Below, piece by piece: positions 51,328 through 60,203 of a stretch of 64,000 nt of DNA; the first letter of the stretch is position 1, and each line of letters opens with the position of its first letter. The position numbers and the translations under genes were made by a program. Origin of the DNA: Jiangella alkaliphila (GTDB lineage Bacteria > Actinomycetota > Actinomycetes > Jiangellales > Jiangellaceae); NCBI RefSeq assembly GCF_900105925.1, contig NZ_LT629791.1, forward strand, positions 1,860,001 through 1,924,000. The letters run 5' to 3'. The notes beneath the pieces were generated by a model. That model did no database searches, had not been told where the DNA came from, and worked only from the letters and a program-made list of their open reading frames with translations.

Positions 51328-51418
51328 GGGGCCCGCGGTACGAGGCGGTCGCCCGCTCCGCGCTGACCGGCCGCAGCTGACGCCGTCAGAGCAGCGCCGC
51401 GACCGCGACGACGATGAG
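51328..51418 (+). repeat. Partial duplication of the thpR 3' end
   Basis: This segment repeats 50833-50920 with scattered changes. In the matching frame it still reads RYEAVARSALTGR then a stop, compared with RYEALARFALTGR in thpR. The copied block also includes the 3' end of a small membrane-protein frame on the opposite strand. Confidence 0.8.
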
Positions 51419-51469
51419 CATGAGGACCAGGACGGCGCTCACCAGTTGCCGGGTGGTCTTCGGCCGCAC
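51386..51469 (-). CDS. 27-residue single-span membrane protein
   Basis: GTG 51469 is preceded by AAGGAGG with a 7-base spacer, the strongest ribosome-binding site seen in this region. The product starts VRPKTTRQLV and continues as one hydrophobic helix rich in Val, Leu and Ala. A small inner-membrane protein is likely. Its 3' part lies in a duplicated block that also occurs behind thpR. Function unknown; too short for routine annotation. Confidence 0.6.
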   Translation of the reverse strand: MRPKTTRQLVSAVLVLMLIVVAVAALL

Positions 51470-51589
51470 CGTGGTGCCTCCTTCGCGGGTCGTCGACCTC
51501 AGCCTACGCGCCGCCGCGCTGCGGCTGACGGGCTGGTCGGGGCGGCGAATTCGCCGTTCCGTGACCAACATCGTGACTAGTTGATCAGC

Positions 51590-51820
51590 CCGAGCGGAAA
51601 CGTTGTCTGCCAGGCCGTCAGCCAGGGCAAACCGGTCCACTACTGCAGTGAAATGCTGACCGCGCGGCCCACAGGCAGAGGACCGAACGGATGATCCCCA
51701 GGATGATCGCCGAGTTCTATGGTTGTCCCAGGAACACGACGGGGGAATGAGGTTCCTACGGTAAGTGGAACCAACAACGCGCCCGGCCGCTGACACGAAT
51801 CGCGGCCGGGCGTTGTTATT
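51590..51820 (+). ncRNA. Candidate structured small RNA
   Basis: No coding frame is convincing. The 5' part folds as a long bulged rod: TCTGCC (51606-51611) with GGCAGA (51674-51679), GGCC (51613-51616) with GGCC (51666-51669), GTCAGC (51617-51622) with GCTGAC (51655-51660), and an inner CACT/AGTG. Further on, GGTTCC (51751-51756) can pair with GGAACC (51767-51772) or, alternatively, AGGAAC near 51730 with GTTCCT. A strong terminator-like hairpin ends it. Rod-plus-bulge layout recalls 6S/Ms1-type RNAs, but no homology is claimed. Confidence 0.35.
51773..51817. terminator. GC-rich hairpin, possible bidirectional terminator
   Basis: 51773-51790 (AACAACGCGCCCGGCCGC) pairs with 51802-51817 over 16 pairs with a 2-base bulge and an 11-base loop. 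It lies downstream of serC on the minus strand and downstream of the candidate small RNA on the plus strand. Confidence 0.65.
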
Positions 51821-51849
51821 GACTGACCGTGTTACCTGATCTCTTGGAT

Positions 51850-51959
51850 GTCGTCGGGCCGGGCATGGCCGCAGGTACGGTCACCCTGGCTCGGCGCTTC
51901 GGACCGACGATGTCGAGGAGGCCTCCGGCCCCTCTCATCGCCGGTATGCCCGGCCCCTC

Positions 51960-51960
<1 letters not shown>
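51850..51960 (+). repeat. Dispersed intergenic repeat, copy R1
   Basis: Shares GTACGGTCACCCTGGCTCGG, GGAGGCCTCCGGCCCC and CTCTCATCGCCGGT in the same order with the reverse complement of 56305-56417. It abuts the serC stop codon. A related but more distant form makes up the tandem units at 62444-62693. Confidence 0.85.
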
Positions 51961-53117
<1,157 letters not shown>

Positions 53118-53233
53118 TTACGGAAGTGTGACCACACTGTCAGGTAGGCCATTGTGCCGCATGAGAGCGCACATGCGGGCGCCGGTCCGTCAGATGACCC
53201 GGACCGGCGCGTGGCGTCGTACGTTGGTGCTGG

Positions 53234-54340
53234 TCAGGCCGCCCAGGCGGGATCCCAGCCGGCGACGGTGTCAGGGGTGCGGGCGCCCGGGCCGGTGTAC
53301 ATGGCCGACGGGCGGACCAGCCGGCCGGTCTTCTTCTGCTCGAGGATGTGCGCGCACCAGCCGGCCGTGCGGGCACACGTGAACATCGACGTGAACATGT
53401 TCGCCGGAACCTCGGCGAAGTCGAGCACGATGGCGGCCCAGAACTCCACGTTGGTGGCGAGCACGCGGTCGGGCTTGCGCTCGTGCAGCTCGGACAGCGC
53501 GGCCTTCTCGAACGCCTCGGCGACCTCGTAGCGCGGCGCGCCCAGCTCGCGGGCGACGCGGCGCAGCGTGCGGGCCCGCGGGTCCTCGGCGCGGTAGACG
53601 CGGTGGCCGAAGCCCATGAGCCGCTCGCCGCGGTCGAGGATGCCCTTGACATAGCCGACGGGGTCGCCGGTGCGCTCGATCTCCTCGATCATGGCCAGCA
53701 CCCGCGACGGCGCGCCGCCGTGCAGCGGCCCGCTCATGGCGCCCACAGCGGCGGACAGCGACGCGGCGACGTCGGCGCCGGTGGACGCGACCACCCGCGC
53801 GGTGAACGTCGACGCGTTCATGCCGTGCTCGGCGGCCGACGTCAGATACGCGTCGACGGCGGCGGTGTGCCGCGGGTCGGGCTCGCCGCGCCAGCGCACC
53901 ATGAACTGCTCGACGATGCTGCCGGCCTGCGCCACGACGTCGTCGGGGACCGGCGCCTGCCCGGTCGAGTGCCGCGCCGACTGCGCGACGAACGAGAGTG
54001 CGGTGGACGCGCTGCGTGCCAGCTGGTCGCGGGCGTCCTCGTCGCTGGTGTCGAGCAGCGGCTGGAAGCCCCACAGCGGCGCCAGCGTGGCGACCGCGCT
54101 CTGCACGTCGACCCGGACATCGCCGGTGCGGACCGGCAGATCCAGCGACTCCGCCGGCGGCAGGCCGGGATCGAACCCGCCGTCGACCAGCAGCCCCCAC
54201 ACGTTGCCGAACGGCACCCGGCCGACGAGGTCGTCGATGTCGACCCCGCGGTAGCGGAGTGCGCCGCCTTCCTTGTCGGGCTCGGCGATGTGGGTCTCGA
54301 ACGCTACGACACCCTCAAGGCCATGCTTGACCTCGGTCAT
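53234..54340 (-). CDS. Citrate synthase (second type, CitA-like)
   Basis: 368 residues catalysing condensation of oxaloacetate and acetyl-CoA. Catalytic residues are visible in GPLHGGAP (His), GFGHRVYR (His) and AIVLDFAEVP (Asp). Length matches the shorter actinobacterial citrate synthase 2 rather than the main GltA (about 430). ATG 54340 is chosen because GGAG lies 6 bases upstream; ATGs at 54346 and 54352 are less well placed. The gene is divergent from pdxH with an inverted repeat in the shared gap. Methylcitrate synthase activity is an alternative. Confidence 0.9.
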   Translation of the reverse strand: MTEVKHGLEGVVAFETHIAEPDKEGGALRYRGVDIDDLVGRVPFGNVWGLLVDGGFDPGLPPAESLDLPVRTGDVRVDVQSAVATLAPLWGFQPLLDTSDEDARDQLARSASTALSFVAQSARHSTGQAPVPDDVVAQAGSIVEQFMVRWRGEPDPRHTAAVDAYLTSAAEHGMNASTFTARVVASTGADVAASLSAAVGAMSGPLHGGAPSRVLAMIEEIERTGDPVGYVKGILDRGERLMGFGHRVYRAEDPRARTLRRVARELGAPRYEVAEAFEKAALSELHERKPDRVLATNVEFWAAIVLDFAEVPANMFTSMFTCARTAGWCAHILEQKKTGRLVRPSAMYTGPGARTPDTVAGWDPAWAA

Positions 54341-54390
54341 TGACATCTCCATTCGTGGTGCGCTCGCGGGCCCCCACGCCCATCATGCCT

Positions 54391-54418
54391 CGCAACTGGT
54401 GGCTCTCCACAAGTTGCG
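54391..54418. promoter_or_regulatory. Inverted repeat in the citrate synthase/pdxH divergent gap
   Basis: CGCAACT (54391-54397) and AGTTGCG (54412-54418) are perfect inverted half-sites 14 bp apart, in the 169-bp gap between the two starts. A dimeric regulator is suggested. Confidence 0.4.
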
Positions 54419-54509
54419 GCAATGTGAATGTGCGGTTTCCCACAGTGGCCTCGGCCACGACGTTTGTGTGACCGCCGTGACCGGCCATCTGTCTGGTCGA
54501 GGTGACAGA

Positions 54510-55157
54510 GTGGAGGACGTGGAGGAAGGACTGCCGCGGATGCGCCGCCGCTACACCGCCGGACGGCTGCTCGAGCGCGACCTCGCGCCCGATCCGTTCG
54601 ACGAGTTCCGCGCCTGGCTGCACGACGCCGTCACCATGAACCTGCCCGAGCCGAACGCCATGGTTCTCGGCACCACCAGCCCCGACGGCCAGCCCAGCAG
54701 CCGAACCGTGCTGCTCAAAGGCATCGACGGCGGCGCCTTCGTGTTCTTCACCAACACCGGCTCGCGCAAGGCGACGGAGATCGCCGGCAACCCGCGGGTG
54801 TCGCTGTGCTTCCCCTGGATCGCCATGGAGCGCCAGGTCCTCGTCTGCGGCTCGGCCTCGACGGTGACCCGGGCGGCGACGCTCGCCTACTGGCGCAGCC
54901 GGCCGAGGGAGTCGCAGATCGGCGCCTGGGCCAGCCGGCAGTCGTCCGTTCTGGAGACGCGGGAGTCGCTGGAGGCGGCTGCCGCCGAGATCGCGGAGAG
55001 GTATCCGGAGGAGGTGCCGCTGCCGGAGTTCTGGAGCGGGTACCGGGTCGTGCCGGAGACCGTCGAGTTCTGGCAGGGCGGGATCGCCCGGCTGCATGAT
55101 CGGCTGCGGTATCGCCGGGTGGGGGAGAGTTGGTTGGTGGAGCGGCTGGCTCCGTGA
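54510..55157 (+). CDS. pdxH: Pyridoxamine 5'-phosphate oxidase
   Basis: 215-residue FMN enzyme that oxidises pyridoxine or pyridoxamine phosphate to PLP. Key family segments are MRRRYTAGRLLERDLAPDPF, SSRTVLLKGIDGGAFVFFTN (FMN binding), SRKATEIAGNPRVSLCFPW, RQVLVCGSA and EFWQGGIARLHDRLRY. GTG 54510 follows GAGGTGA with a short spacer. It is divergent from the citrate synthase gene. Confidence 0.94.
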   Translation: MEDVEEGLPRMRRRYTAGRLLERDLAPDPFDEFRAWLHDAVTMNLPEPNAMVLGTTSPDGQPSSRTVLLKGIDGGAFVFFTNTGSRKATEIAGNPRVSLCFPWIAMERQVLVCGSASTVTRAATLAYWRSRPRESQIGAWASRQSSVLETRESLEAAAAEIAERYPEEVPLPEFWSGYRVVPETVEFWQGGIARLHDRLRYRRVGESWLVERLAP

Positions 55158-55611
55158 GGCGTGAGCCGGGTTCGCCGAGTTGAGCAGCATGGGCCGGGCT
55201 CCTGTGCCCGCTGTGCTTCGGTTCCGCCGGCTGCCGCCTGGCCGCTCGCGGTGCGGAGCGCCCGGCGGCACCGGCTGAGAAGGGGCCGTTCGTGCCTCAG
55301 AAGTGGGACGACCCGTGGGCTGCTTCCACTCTGCTGACACACAGTCGGCAGATGTGGCCCGGACGGACCAGCGCCGGGAGCCCACGAGTCGGGTGACTAC
55401 TCGTTATTGCCAGCTGCCAAGCCGGCGAACGCGGGGGTCACCCCCAAGTCCTGCGACGACCAGGGCTGCTAGCGAGCAGCCACCTCACAAGTCCGATAGC
55501 TATTCATCTACTGGACCACCTCCTCTCCGTGTGCCACCCACGTTATGCGGCGCTCCGCCCCCAGGGCAACGCCTTTTCCGTCCGGTGAACACGGGAACAA
55601 GTCGGGGCGAG
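55158..55611. other. 454-bp gene-free region with several hairpins
   Basis: No coding frame is supported. A terminator-like hairpin follows pdxH (55226-55275). Between about 55300 and 55500 there are closely spaced stems: CTGCTGAC (55331-55338) with GTCGGCAG (55344-55351), GGGGG (55433-55437) with CCCCC (55441-55445), and GGCTGCT (55464-55470) with AGCAGCC (55475-55481). It could be a structured RNA or the non-coding end of a lost mobile element. Confidence 0.5.
55226..55275 (+). terminator. Hairpin after pdxH
   Basis: GCCGGCTGCCGCC (55226-55238) pairs with GGCGGCACCGGC (55264-55275) with one bulged base. It lies about 70 bases after the pdxH stop. No T-run follows. Confidence 0.5.
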
Positions 55612-56292
55612 TCAGGCGATCGCGATCCAGGTGGAGCGGGCGCGGCCGAGCACCCGGCCGTCGGCGGCGTAGAGGGTGGAGTCTGTCCAGGTCTTGCGGC
55701 CTTCGGTGCCGACGAAGGAACCCATGACCAGGCACGACTCGCCGGATGCGGGGACGTCGTCGATCGAGGCGGTGATGCGGCCGAGGACCATGGGGCGGCC
55801 CTCGATGGGCGCCGACCAGCCGCCGGGGCAGTCGAGCGCGGCCCAGACGAACTCGGGGGCGCCCGCGACGTCGTCGCCGACGGACCAGAGGCAGGCGGTG
55901 CGGCCGTCGCCGAGGCGGCCGGGGAACAGCCGGAGCCCGTCGCCGGGAGAGCGGTCCGGGCCGCAGACGAAGCACTCGGGGAACGGGTGCGCCGCGAAGC
56001 CGGGGTAGCGGGCCGAGATCTCCGCGACCTCCGCCACCGGCACCGGCGGGACGGCGACGAGGTCACCGTCGGAGGCGGGAGCGGCGACGGCCACCAGCGT
56101 GTCGCCGTCCATCAGCGAGACGCCATCGTCAGGCGAGGACGAGACAGCGAGCGGCGTCTCCAGCGGCGGCGGGGTGCGCAGCGTGACGGTGACCGGCCCG
56201 CCGCCGAGCCGCGCCGCAAGCACGCCCGCCACGTACCCGCCGTTGCCCGACGTCGTGGGACCGCGGAACCGGGACCGCACTGTCACCGTCAT
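55612..56292 (-). CDS. Thioesterase-like hotdog-fold protein
   Basis: 226 residues from ATG 56292. The segment PECFVCGPDRSPGDGLRLFPG is the characteristic Cys-containing stretch of an actinobacterial thioesterase-like family, followed by a hotdog-type pattern (VWAALDCPGGWSAP, VMGSFVGTEGRKTW). The N-terminal SGNGGYVAGVLAARLGGGPV resembles a substrate-binding loop. Acyl-CoA thioesterase activity is plausible but untested; annotation as hypothetical would be equally safe. It is divergent from nagA, with a dispersed repeat in the gap. Confidence 0.7.
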   Translation of the reverse strand: MTVTVRSRFRGPTTSGNGGYVAGVLAARLGGGPVTVTLRTPPPLETPLAVSSSPDDGVSLMDGDTLVAVAAPASDGDLVAVPPVPVAEVAEISARYPGFAAHPFPECFVCGPDRSPGDGLRLFPGRLGDGRTACLWSVGDDVAGAPEFVWAALDCPGGWSAPIEGRPMVLGRITASIDDVPASGESCLVMGSFVGTEGRKTWTDSTLYAADGRVLGRARSTWIAIA

Positions 56293-56304
56293 GCCGACCG
56301 AGCA

Positions 56305-56417
56305 TAGGAGGGCTGGGCAGACCGGCGATGAGAGGGGGCCGGAGGCCTCCTTGAGATCGTCGGTGCAAGGCGCCGAGCCAGGGTGACCGTACGTGGAGCC
56401 ATGCCCGGACCGACGAC
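56305..56417 (-). repeat. Dispersed intergenic repeat, copy R2
   Basis: Inverted copy of the element at 51850-51960. It lies in the divergent gap between the thioesterase-like gene and nagA. Compared with R1 it has small insertions and substitutions that break any shared reading frame, so it is probably non-coding. Confidence 0.85.
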
Positions 56418-56483
56418 ATTCGAGGGACTTGGGGCGACGCGATACCGTGCGGACCGACACGAACGAGGCCGGGAGGAACGCGG

Positions 56484-57617
56484 ATGACGGCGATCGCCGG
56501 TGCGGTGATGGTCACGCCCGACGGCGTGGTCGAGGACGGCTGGCTGGAGGTCGACGGCGGGCGCATCGCCGCGCTGGGCTCGGGCGCTCCGCCGCGCCCG
56601 GCGGCCCGCGACCTCGGCGGGCGCTGGCTGGTCCCGGGCTTCGTCGACATGCACACCCACGGCGGGGGCGGCGGCACGGTCGTGGGGGCGGACGAGCAGG
56701 CGGTCCGCACGTTCGTCGCCACGCACCGGCGGCACGGCACGACGTCGATCGTCGCGAGCCTGGTCACCGGCGAGTACGACGCGCTCGAGCACGACGTCCG
56801 GGCGCTGGCCGAGCTGACCGACGAGGGGCTGATCGCCGGCGTGCATCTGGAGGGCCCGTGGATCTCGCCGGCCCGCAAGGGCGCCCACGACGAGCGCGCG
56901 CTCCGCCCGCCGGAGCCGGACGCCGTCGATCGCCTGCTCAAAGCGGGGCGCGGCACCGTCCGCATGGTCACGCTCGCCCCTGAGCTCGACCACGGCCTGG
57001 ACGCGGTCCGCGCGGTCGTCGCCGCGGGCGCCGTCGCCGCGGTCGGGCACACCGACGCGACCTACGACATCACGCGACAAGCGATCGACGCCGGGGCGAC
57101 GGTCGCGACGCACCTGTTCAACGCGATGGCGCCGGTACACCACCGCGACCCGGGCCCGATCGTCGCGCTGCTGGAGGACGAGCGGGTCACGGTGGAGCTG
57201 ATCCTGGACGGCGTCCACCTGCACGCCGCGGTCGCCAGGCTGGTCCGGGCGGCCGCCGGCCCACAGCGAATCGCCCTGGTCACCGACGCCATGGACGCGA
57301 CGGACATCGGCGACGGCGAGTACGTGCTCGGCGAGCTGGCGGTGCGGGTCGAGAACGGGGTGGCCCGGCTGGTCGAGGGCGGCTCGATCGCCGGCAGCAC
57401 GCTGACCATGGACCACGCCTTCCGGTTCGCCGTCCAGCAGGCCGGGTTCACCGTGCCCGAGGCGGTCCGCGCGACGTCGGCCACGCCGGCTCGGCTGCTG
57501 GGCATCGACGGCCGCACCGGCGCCCTCGCGCCGGGACTCGACGCCGACCTCGTCGTGCTCGACGCGGACCTCGCCGTCGACGCCGTCATGGCCCGCGGGG
57601 AGTGGACCACGCCCTGA
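56484..57617 (+). CDS. nagA: N-acetylglucosamine-6-phosphate deacetylase
   Basis: 377-residue amidohydrolase removing acetate from GlcNAc-6-P (some homologues also accept GalNAc-6-P). The metal motif is VDMHTHGGGGG, with VHLEGPWISPARKGAH, GHTDATYD, HLFNAM and VTDAMDAT in the usual order. GGGAGGAA precedes ATG 56484. It is the only deacetylase in the window and could serve the hexosamine pathway at the left end, which lacks one. A dispersed repeat lies in its upstream region. Confidence 0.93.
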   Translation: MTAIAGAVMVTPDGVVEDGWLEVDGGRIAALGSGAPPRPAARDLGGRWLVPGFVDMHTHGGGGGTVVGADEQAVRTFVATHRRHGTTSIVASLVTGEYDALEHDVRALAELTDEGLIAGVHLEGPWISPARKGAHDERALRPPEPDAVDRLLKAGRGTVRMVTLAPELDHGLDAVRAVVAAGAVAAVGHTDATYDITRQAIDAGATVATHLFNAMAPVHHRDPGPIVALLEDERVTVELILDGVHLHAAVARLVRAAAGPQRIALVTDAMDATDIGDGEYVLGELAVRVENGVARLVEGGSIAGSTLTMDHAFRFAVQQAGFTVPEAVRATSATPARLLGIDGRTGALAPGLDADLVVLDADLAVDAVMARGEWTTP

Positions 57618-57735
57618 CAGAGGCCGGCCGCCTGAGCTGTTCACCGGGCGGTTGTCTGCCGATCACCAGTTGGCGCTGCCCTCGTCACGGCCCGCCGGTT
57701 GCATCGGGCGCACCCTCCCCGAAAGGGCGTGCCCC

Positions 57736-59313
57736 ATGACCCAAGGCCTCCTGGTCGGCCGCCGGCAGCTGCTCGCCGGCGCCGGCGCGCTCGCCACCAT
57801 CGCGTTCGTCCCCACGACCGCCTCTGCCGCCGACCGCGTCGTCGAGTACCCGTTCACGCTCGGCGTGTCCTCCGGCGACCCGCTCCCCGACGGCGTGGTG
57901 CTGTGGACCCGGCTCGCGCCGCGGCCGCTCGAACCCACCGGCGGCATGACGCCGCGCAGCGTCCCCGTGCGCTGGCAGGTTTCGGAGACCGACACCTTCC
58001 GCCGTCCGGTCCGCCAGGGCGTGGACCTGGCCAAGGCCGAGGACGCGCACACCGTCCACGCGGACGTGCGCGGCCTGAAGCCGCACCGGTGGTACTACTA
58101 CCGCTTCATCGTCGGCGACCACGTCTCGCCCATCGGGCGCACCCGGACCGCTCCGGCGCCTGGCACGACGCCGGCGATCTCCTTCTCCTTCGCGTCCTGC
58201 TCGCACTACGAACAGGGCTACTTCACCGCCTATCGCCACTTGGCCAGTGAGAACCCGGACGTGGTCTTCCACCTCGGCGACTACATCTACGAGGGCCGGA
58301 CCAACCCGAACGCTGTACGTCAGCACGTGGGACCCGAGATCGTGACCCTGGAGGACTATCGCCGCCGGCACGCGCTGTACCGCACCGACCCCGACCTGCA
58401 GGCCGCGCACCTGGTCGCGCCCTGGATCGTGACCTGGGACGACCATGAGGTCGACAACAACTACGCCGGGCTGACGCCGGAGAACCAGGACCCGGCCCAG
58501 GGCAACGGGTCGTCCGCGGACTTCGCCCGGCGCCGTTCGGCGGCCTACAAGGCGTACTGGGAGCACATGCCGCTGCGCGCGGATCGCCGGGCGACCGGGC
58601 CTGACCTGCCGCTCTACCGCGGTTTCGGCTACGGCGACACGGCGCGGTTCAGCGTCCTGGACACCCGCCAGTTCCGGACCGACCAGCCGTGCAACGACAC
58701 CTTCCCGGCGACGTGCGGCGACGACTTCGACCCGTCGGCGACCATCCTCGGCGAAGCGCAGACGACCTGGCTGGAGCGCCAACTCGGGGAGTCGACCGCC
58801 GTCTGGAACGTCGTGCCGCAGCAGGTGCTGTTCGCCAACCTCGACCTGGAGGCCGGCGGCGCGGTCCCTGGCGACAACCGCGACGCAGGGCTCACCGACT
58901 CCTGGGACGGTTACCGGGTCTCCCGGCAGCGGCTCATGGACTACGTCGTGGACCGGCAGGTGGACAACTTCGTGGTGCTGACCGGGGACATCCACGCCCA
59001 CTTCATGGCCGACCTGCGGCAGAACTTCGAGGACGAGTCCGCGCCGGTCATCGGCACCGAGCTGGTGTGCACGTCGATCACGTCCGGCGGCAACGGCACC
59101 GACCAGTCGGCGTACTTCGCCGCGGTGCTGCCGGAGAATCCGCACCTTCGGTACAACAGCAACCGCCGCGGCTACGTGTCGTGCCGGGTCGACCGCGACA
59201 ACTACCGCGCCGACTACCGGATCCTCGACCAGGTGTCGACGCCCGGCGCGCCGCTGCGGACCGGCGCCTCGTTCGTCATCGAGGCAGGGAGCCAGGGGGC
59301 GCAGCCGGCCTGA
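57736..59313 (+). CDS. Tat-exported PhoD-type alkaline phosphatase
   Basis: 525 residues. The leader GRRQLLAGAGALATIAF is a twin-arginine signal cleaved near TASAA. The PhoD fold shows LGVSSGDPLPDGVVLWTRL, FASCSHYEQGYFTAY, HLGDYIYEG, TWDDHEVDNNYAG and LTGDIHAHF, providing calcium and iron ligands. It releases phosphate from phosphodiesters and monoesters outside the cell. ATG 57736 is taken because the Tat leader starts there. No Pho box was recognised. Confidence 0.92.
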   Translation: MTQGLLVGRRQLLAGAGALATIAFVPTTASAADRVVEYPFTLGVSSGDPLPDGVVLWTRLAPRPLEPTGGMTPRSVPVRWQVSETDTFRRPVRQGVDLAKAEDAHTVHADVRGLKPHRWYYYRFIVGDHVSPIGRTRTAPAPGTTPAISFSFASCSHYEQGYFTAYRHLASENPDVVFHLGDYIYEGRTNPNAVRQHVGPEIVTLEDYRRRHALYRTDPDLQAAHLVAPWIVTWDDHEVDNNYAGLTPENQDPAQGNGSSADFARRRSAAYKAYWEHMPLRADRRATGPDLPLYRGFGYGDTARFSVLDTRQFRTDQPCNDTFPATCGDDFDPSATILGEAQTTWLERQLGESTAVWNVVPQQVLFANLDLEAGGAVPGDNRDAGLTDSWDGYRVSRQRLMDYVVDRQVDNFVVLTGDIHAHFMADLRQNFEDESAPVIGTELVCTSITSGGNGTDQSAYFAAVLPENPHLRYNSNRRGYVSCRVDRDNYRADYRILDQVSTPGAPLRTGASFVIEAGSQGAQPA

Positions 59314-59370
59314 GCCCGAGAACGCCACCCGAAAGGAATCGCGGCCACACGTGCGCCGTTGACCAGAGCG

Positions 59371-60162
59371 ATGCAACGCGCACAGCTCGCCGACTTCCTG
59401 CGCTCGCGCCGGGCGGCGCTCCGGCCCGGCGACGTCGGCCTGCGTCCGGACGCGAGCCGGCGCCGCACGCCGGGCCTGCGCCGCGACGAGGTCGCCCTGC
59501 TCAGCGGCATCTCGACCGACTACTACACCCGGTTGGAGCAGCGCCGCGGGCCGGTGCCGTCCGGCCAGGTGCTGGCCTCGATGGCGCGTGCCCTGCGGCT
59601 GACCGGCGGCGAGCGCGAGTACCTGTTCGAGCTGGCCGGGCGGGCCGCCCCGCCGCGGGCCGAGAGCCCGGACGAGGTCGCGCCCGGCCTGCGCCGGGTC
59701 CTCGACCGCCTGGGCGACGTGCCGGCGATGGTGTCGGACGCGCTCGGCCGGACGCTGCTGCAGACGCCCGCGGCCACCGCCCTGCTGGGCGACGAGTCGC
59801 GGTACGCGGGCCCGGCGCGCAGCCGGGCCTACCGGTGGTTCACCGACCCCGGCGCCCGGCGGCACTTCCCGGCCGCCGACCACGACCGGCACGCCCGGAC
59901 GCTGGTCGCCGGGCTGGCGGCCGCCTCTGCCGCGGCGGGCCCTCGGTCGACGGCGACCGCGCTGGTGGGCGAGCTGCGTCGCCGCAGTCCCGAGTTCGCC
60001 GCGATCTGGGCGACCCAGCCGGTCGCCGACGCCGTCTGCCCGCCGAAGCGGATCGTCCACCCCCAGCTGGGCGTCATCGACGTGCGCGGCGACAACCTCA
60101 TCGACCCGGACCGGTCGCAGGTCCTGACGATCTTCACCGCGGAGGCCGTTGAGGGGGACTGA
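59371..60162 (+). CDS. HTH-type transcriptional regulator with MmyB-like ligand domain
   Basis: 263 residues from ATG 59371. The helix-turn-helix lies at about residues 25-80 (RRTPGLRRDEVALLSGISTD, YYTRLEQRRGPVPSGQVLAS), followed by a PAS-like MmyB ligand-binding domain (RSRAYRWFTDPGARRHFP, PEFAAIWATQPV). Such regulators commonly control a neighbouring oxidoreductase; here an aldehyde dehydrogenase follows 41 bp downstream on the same strand. Ligand unknown. A TTG at 59359 is an alternative start. Confidence 0.87.
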   Translation: MQRAQLADFLRSRRAALRPGDVGLRPDASRRRTPGLRRDEVALLSGISTDYYTRLEQRRGPVPSGQVLASMARALRLTGGEREYLFELAGRAAPPRAESPDEVAPGLRRVLDRLGDVPAMVSDALGRTLLQTPAATALLGDESRYAGPARSRAYRWFTDPGARRHFPAADHDRHARTLVAGLAAASAAAGPRSTATALVGELRRRSPEFAAIWATQPVADAVCPPKRIVHPQLGVIDVRGDNLIDPDRSQVLTIFTAEAVEGD

Positions 60163-60203
60163 CTGAGCATGGTTCGCCGCCCGGCCCGGCGGAGGGTGGA
60201 AGC

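Larger units (their letters stand above)
51470..51959. other. 490-bp stretch without an assigned gene
   Basis: This stretch holds a structured-RNA candidate (51590-51820), a strong hairpin at its end and one copy of the dispersed repeat (51850-51960). A 40-codon frame on the minus strand (51816-51938) inside the repeat is not conserved in the other dispersed copy and is not called. Confidence 0.6.

Noticed and set aside
51816..51938. 40-codon minus-strand frame inside repeat R1, weakly like the 42-codon minigenes
   Set aside because: Copy R2 breaks the frame early, so coding is not conserved between dispersed copies.
55282..55500. Bridge-RNA end of an IS110 element
   Set aside because: No transposase remnant lies on either side and I cannot confirm sequence identity; kept only as one option in a finding.
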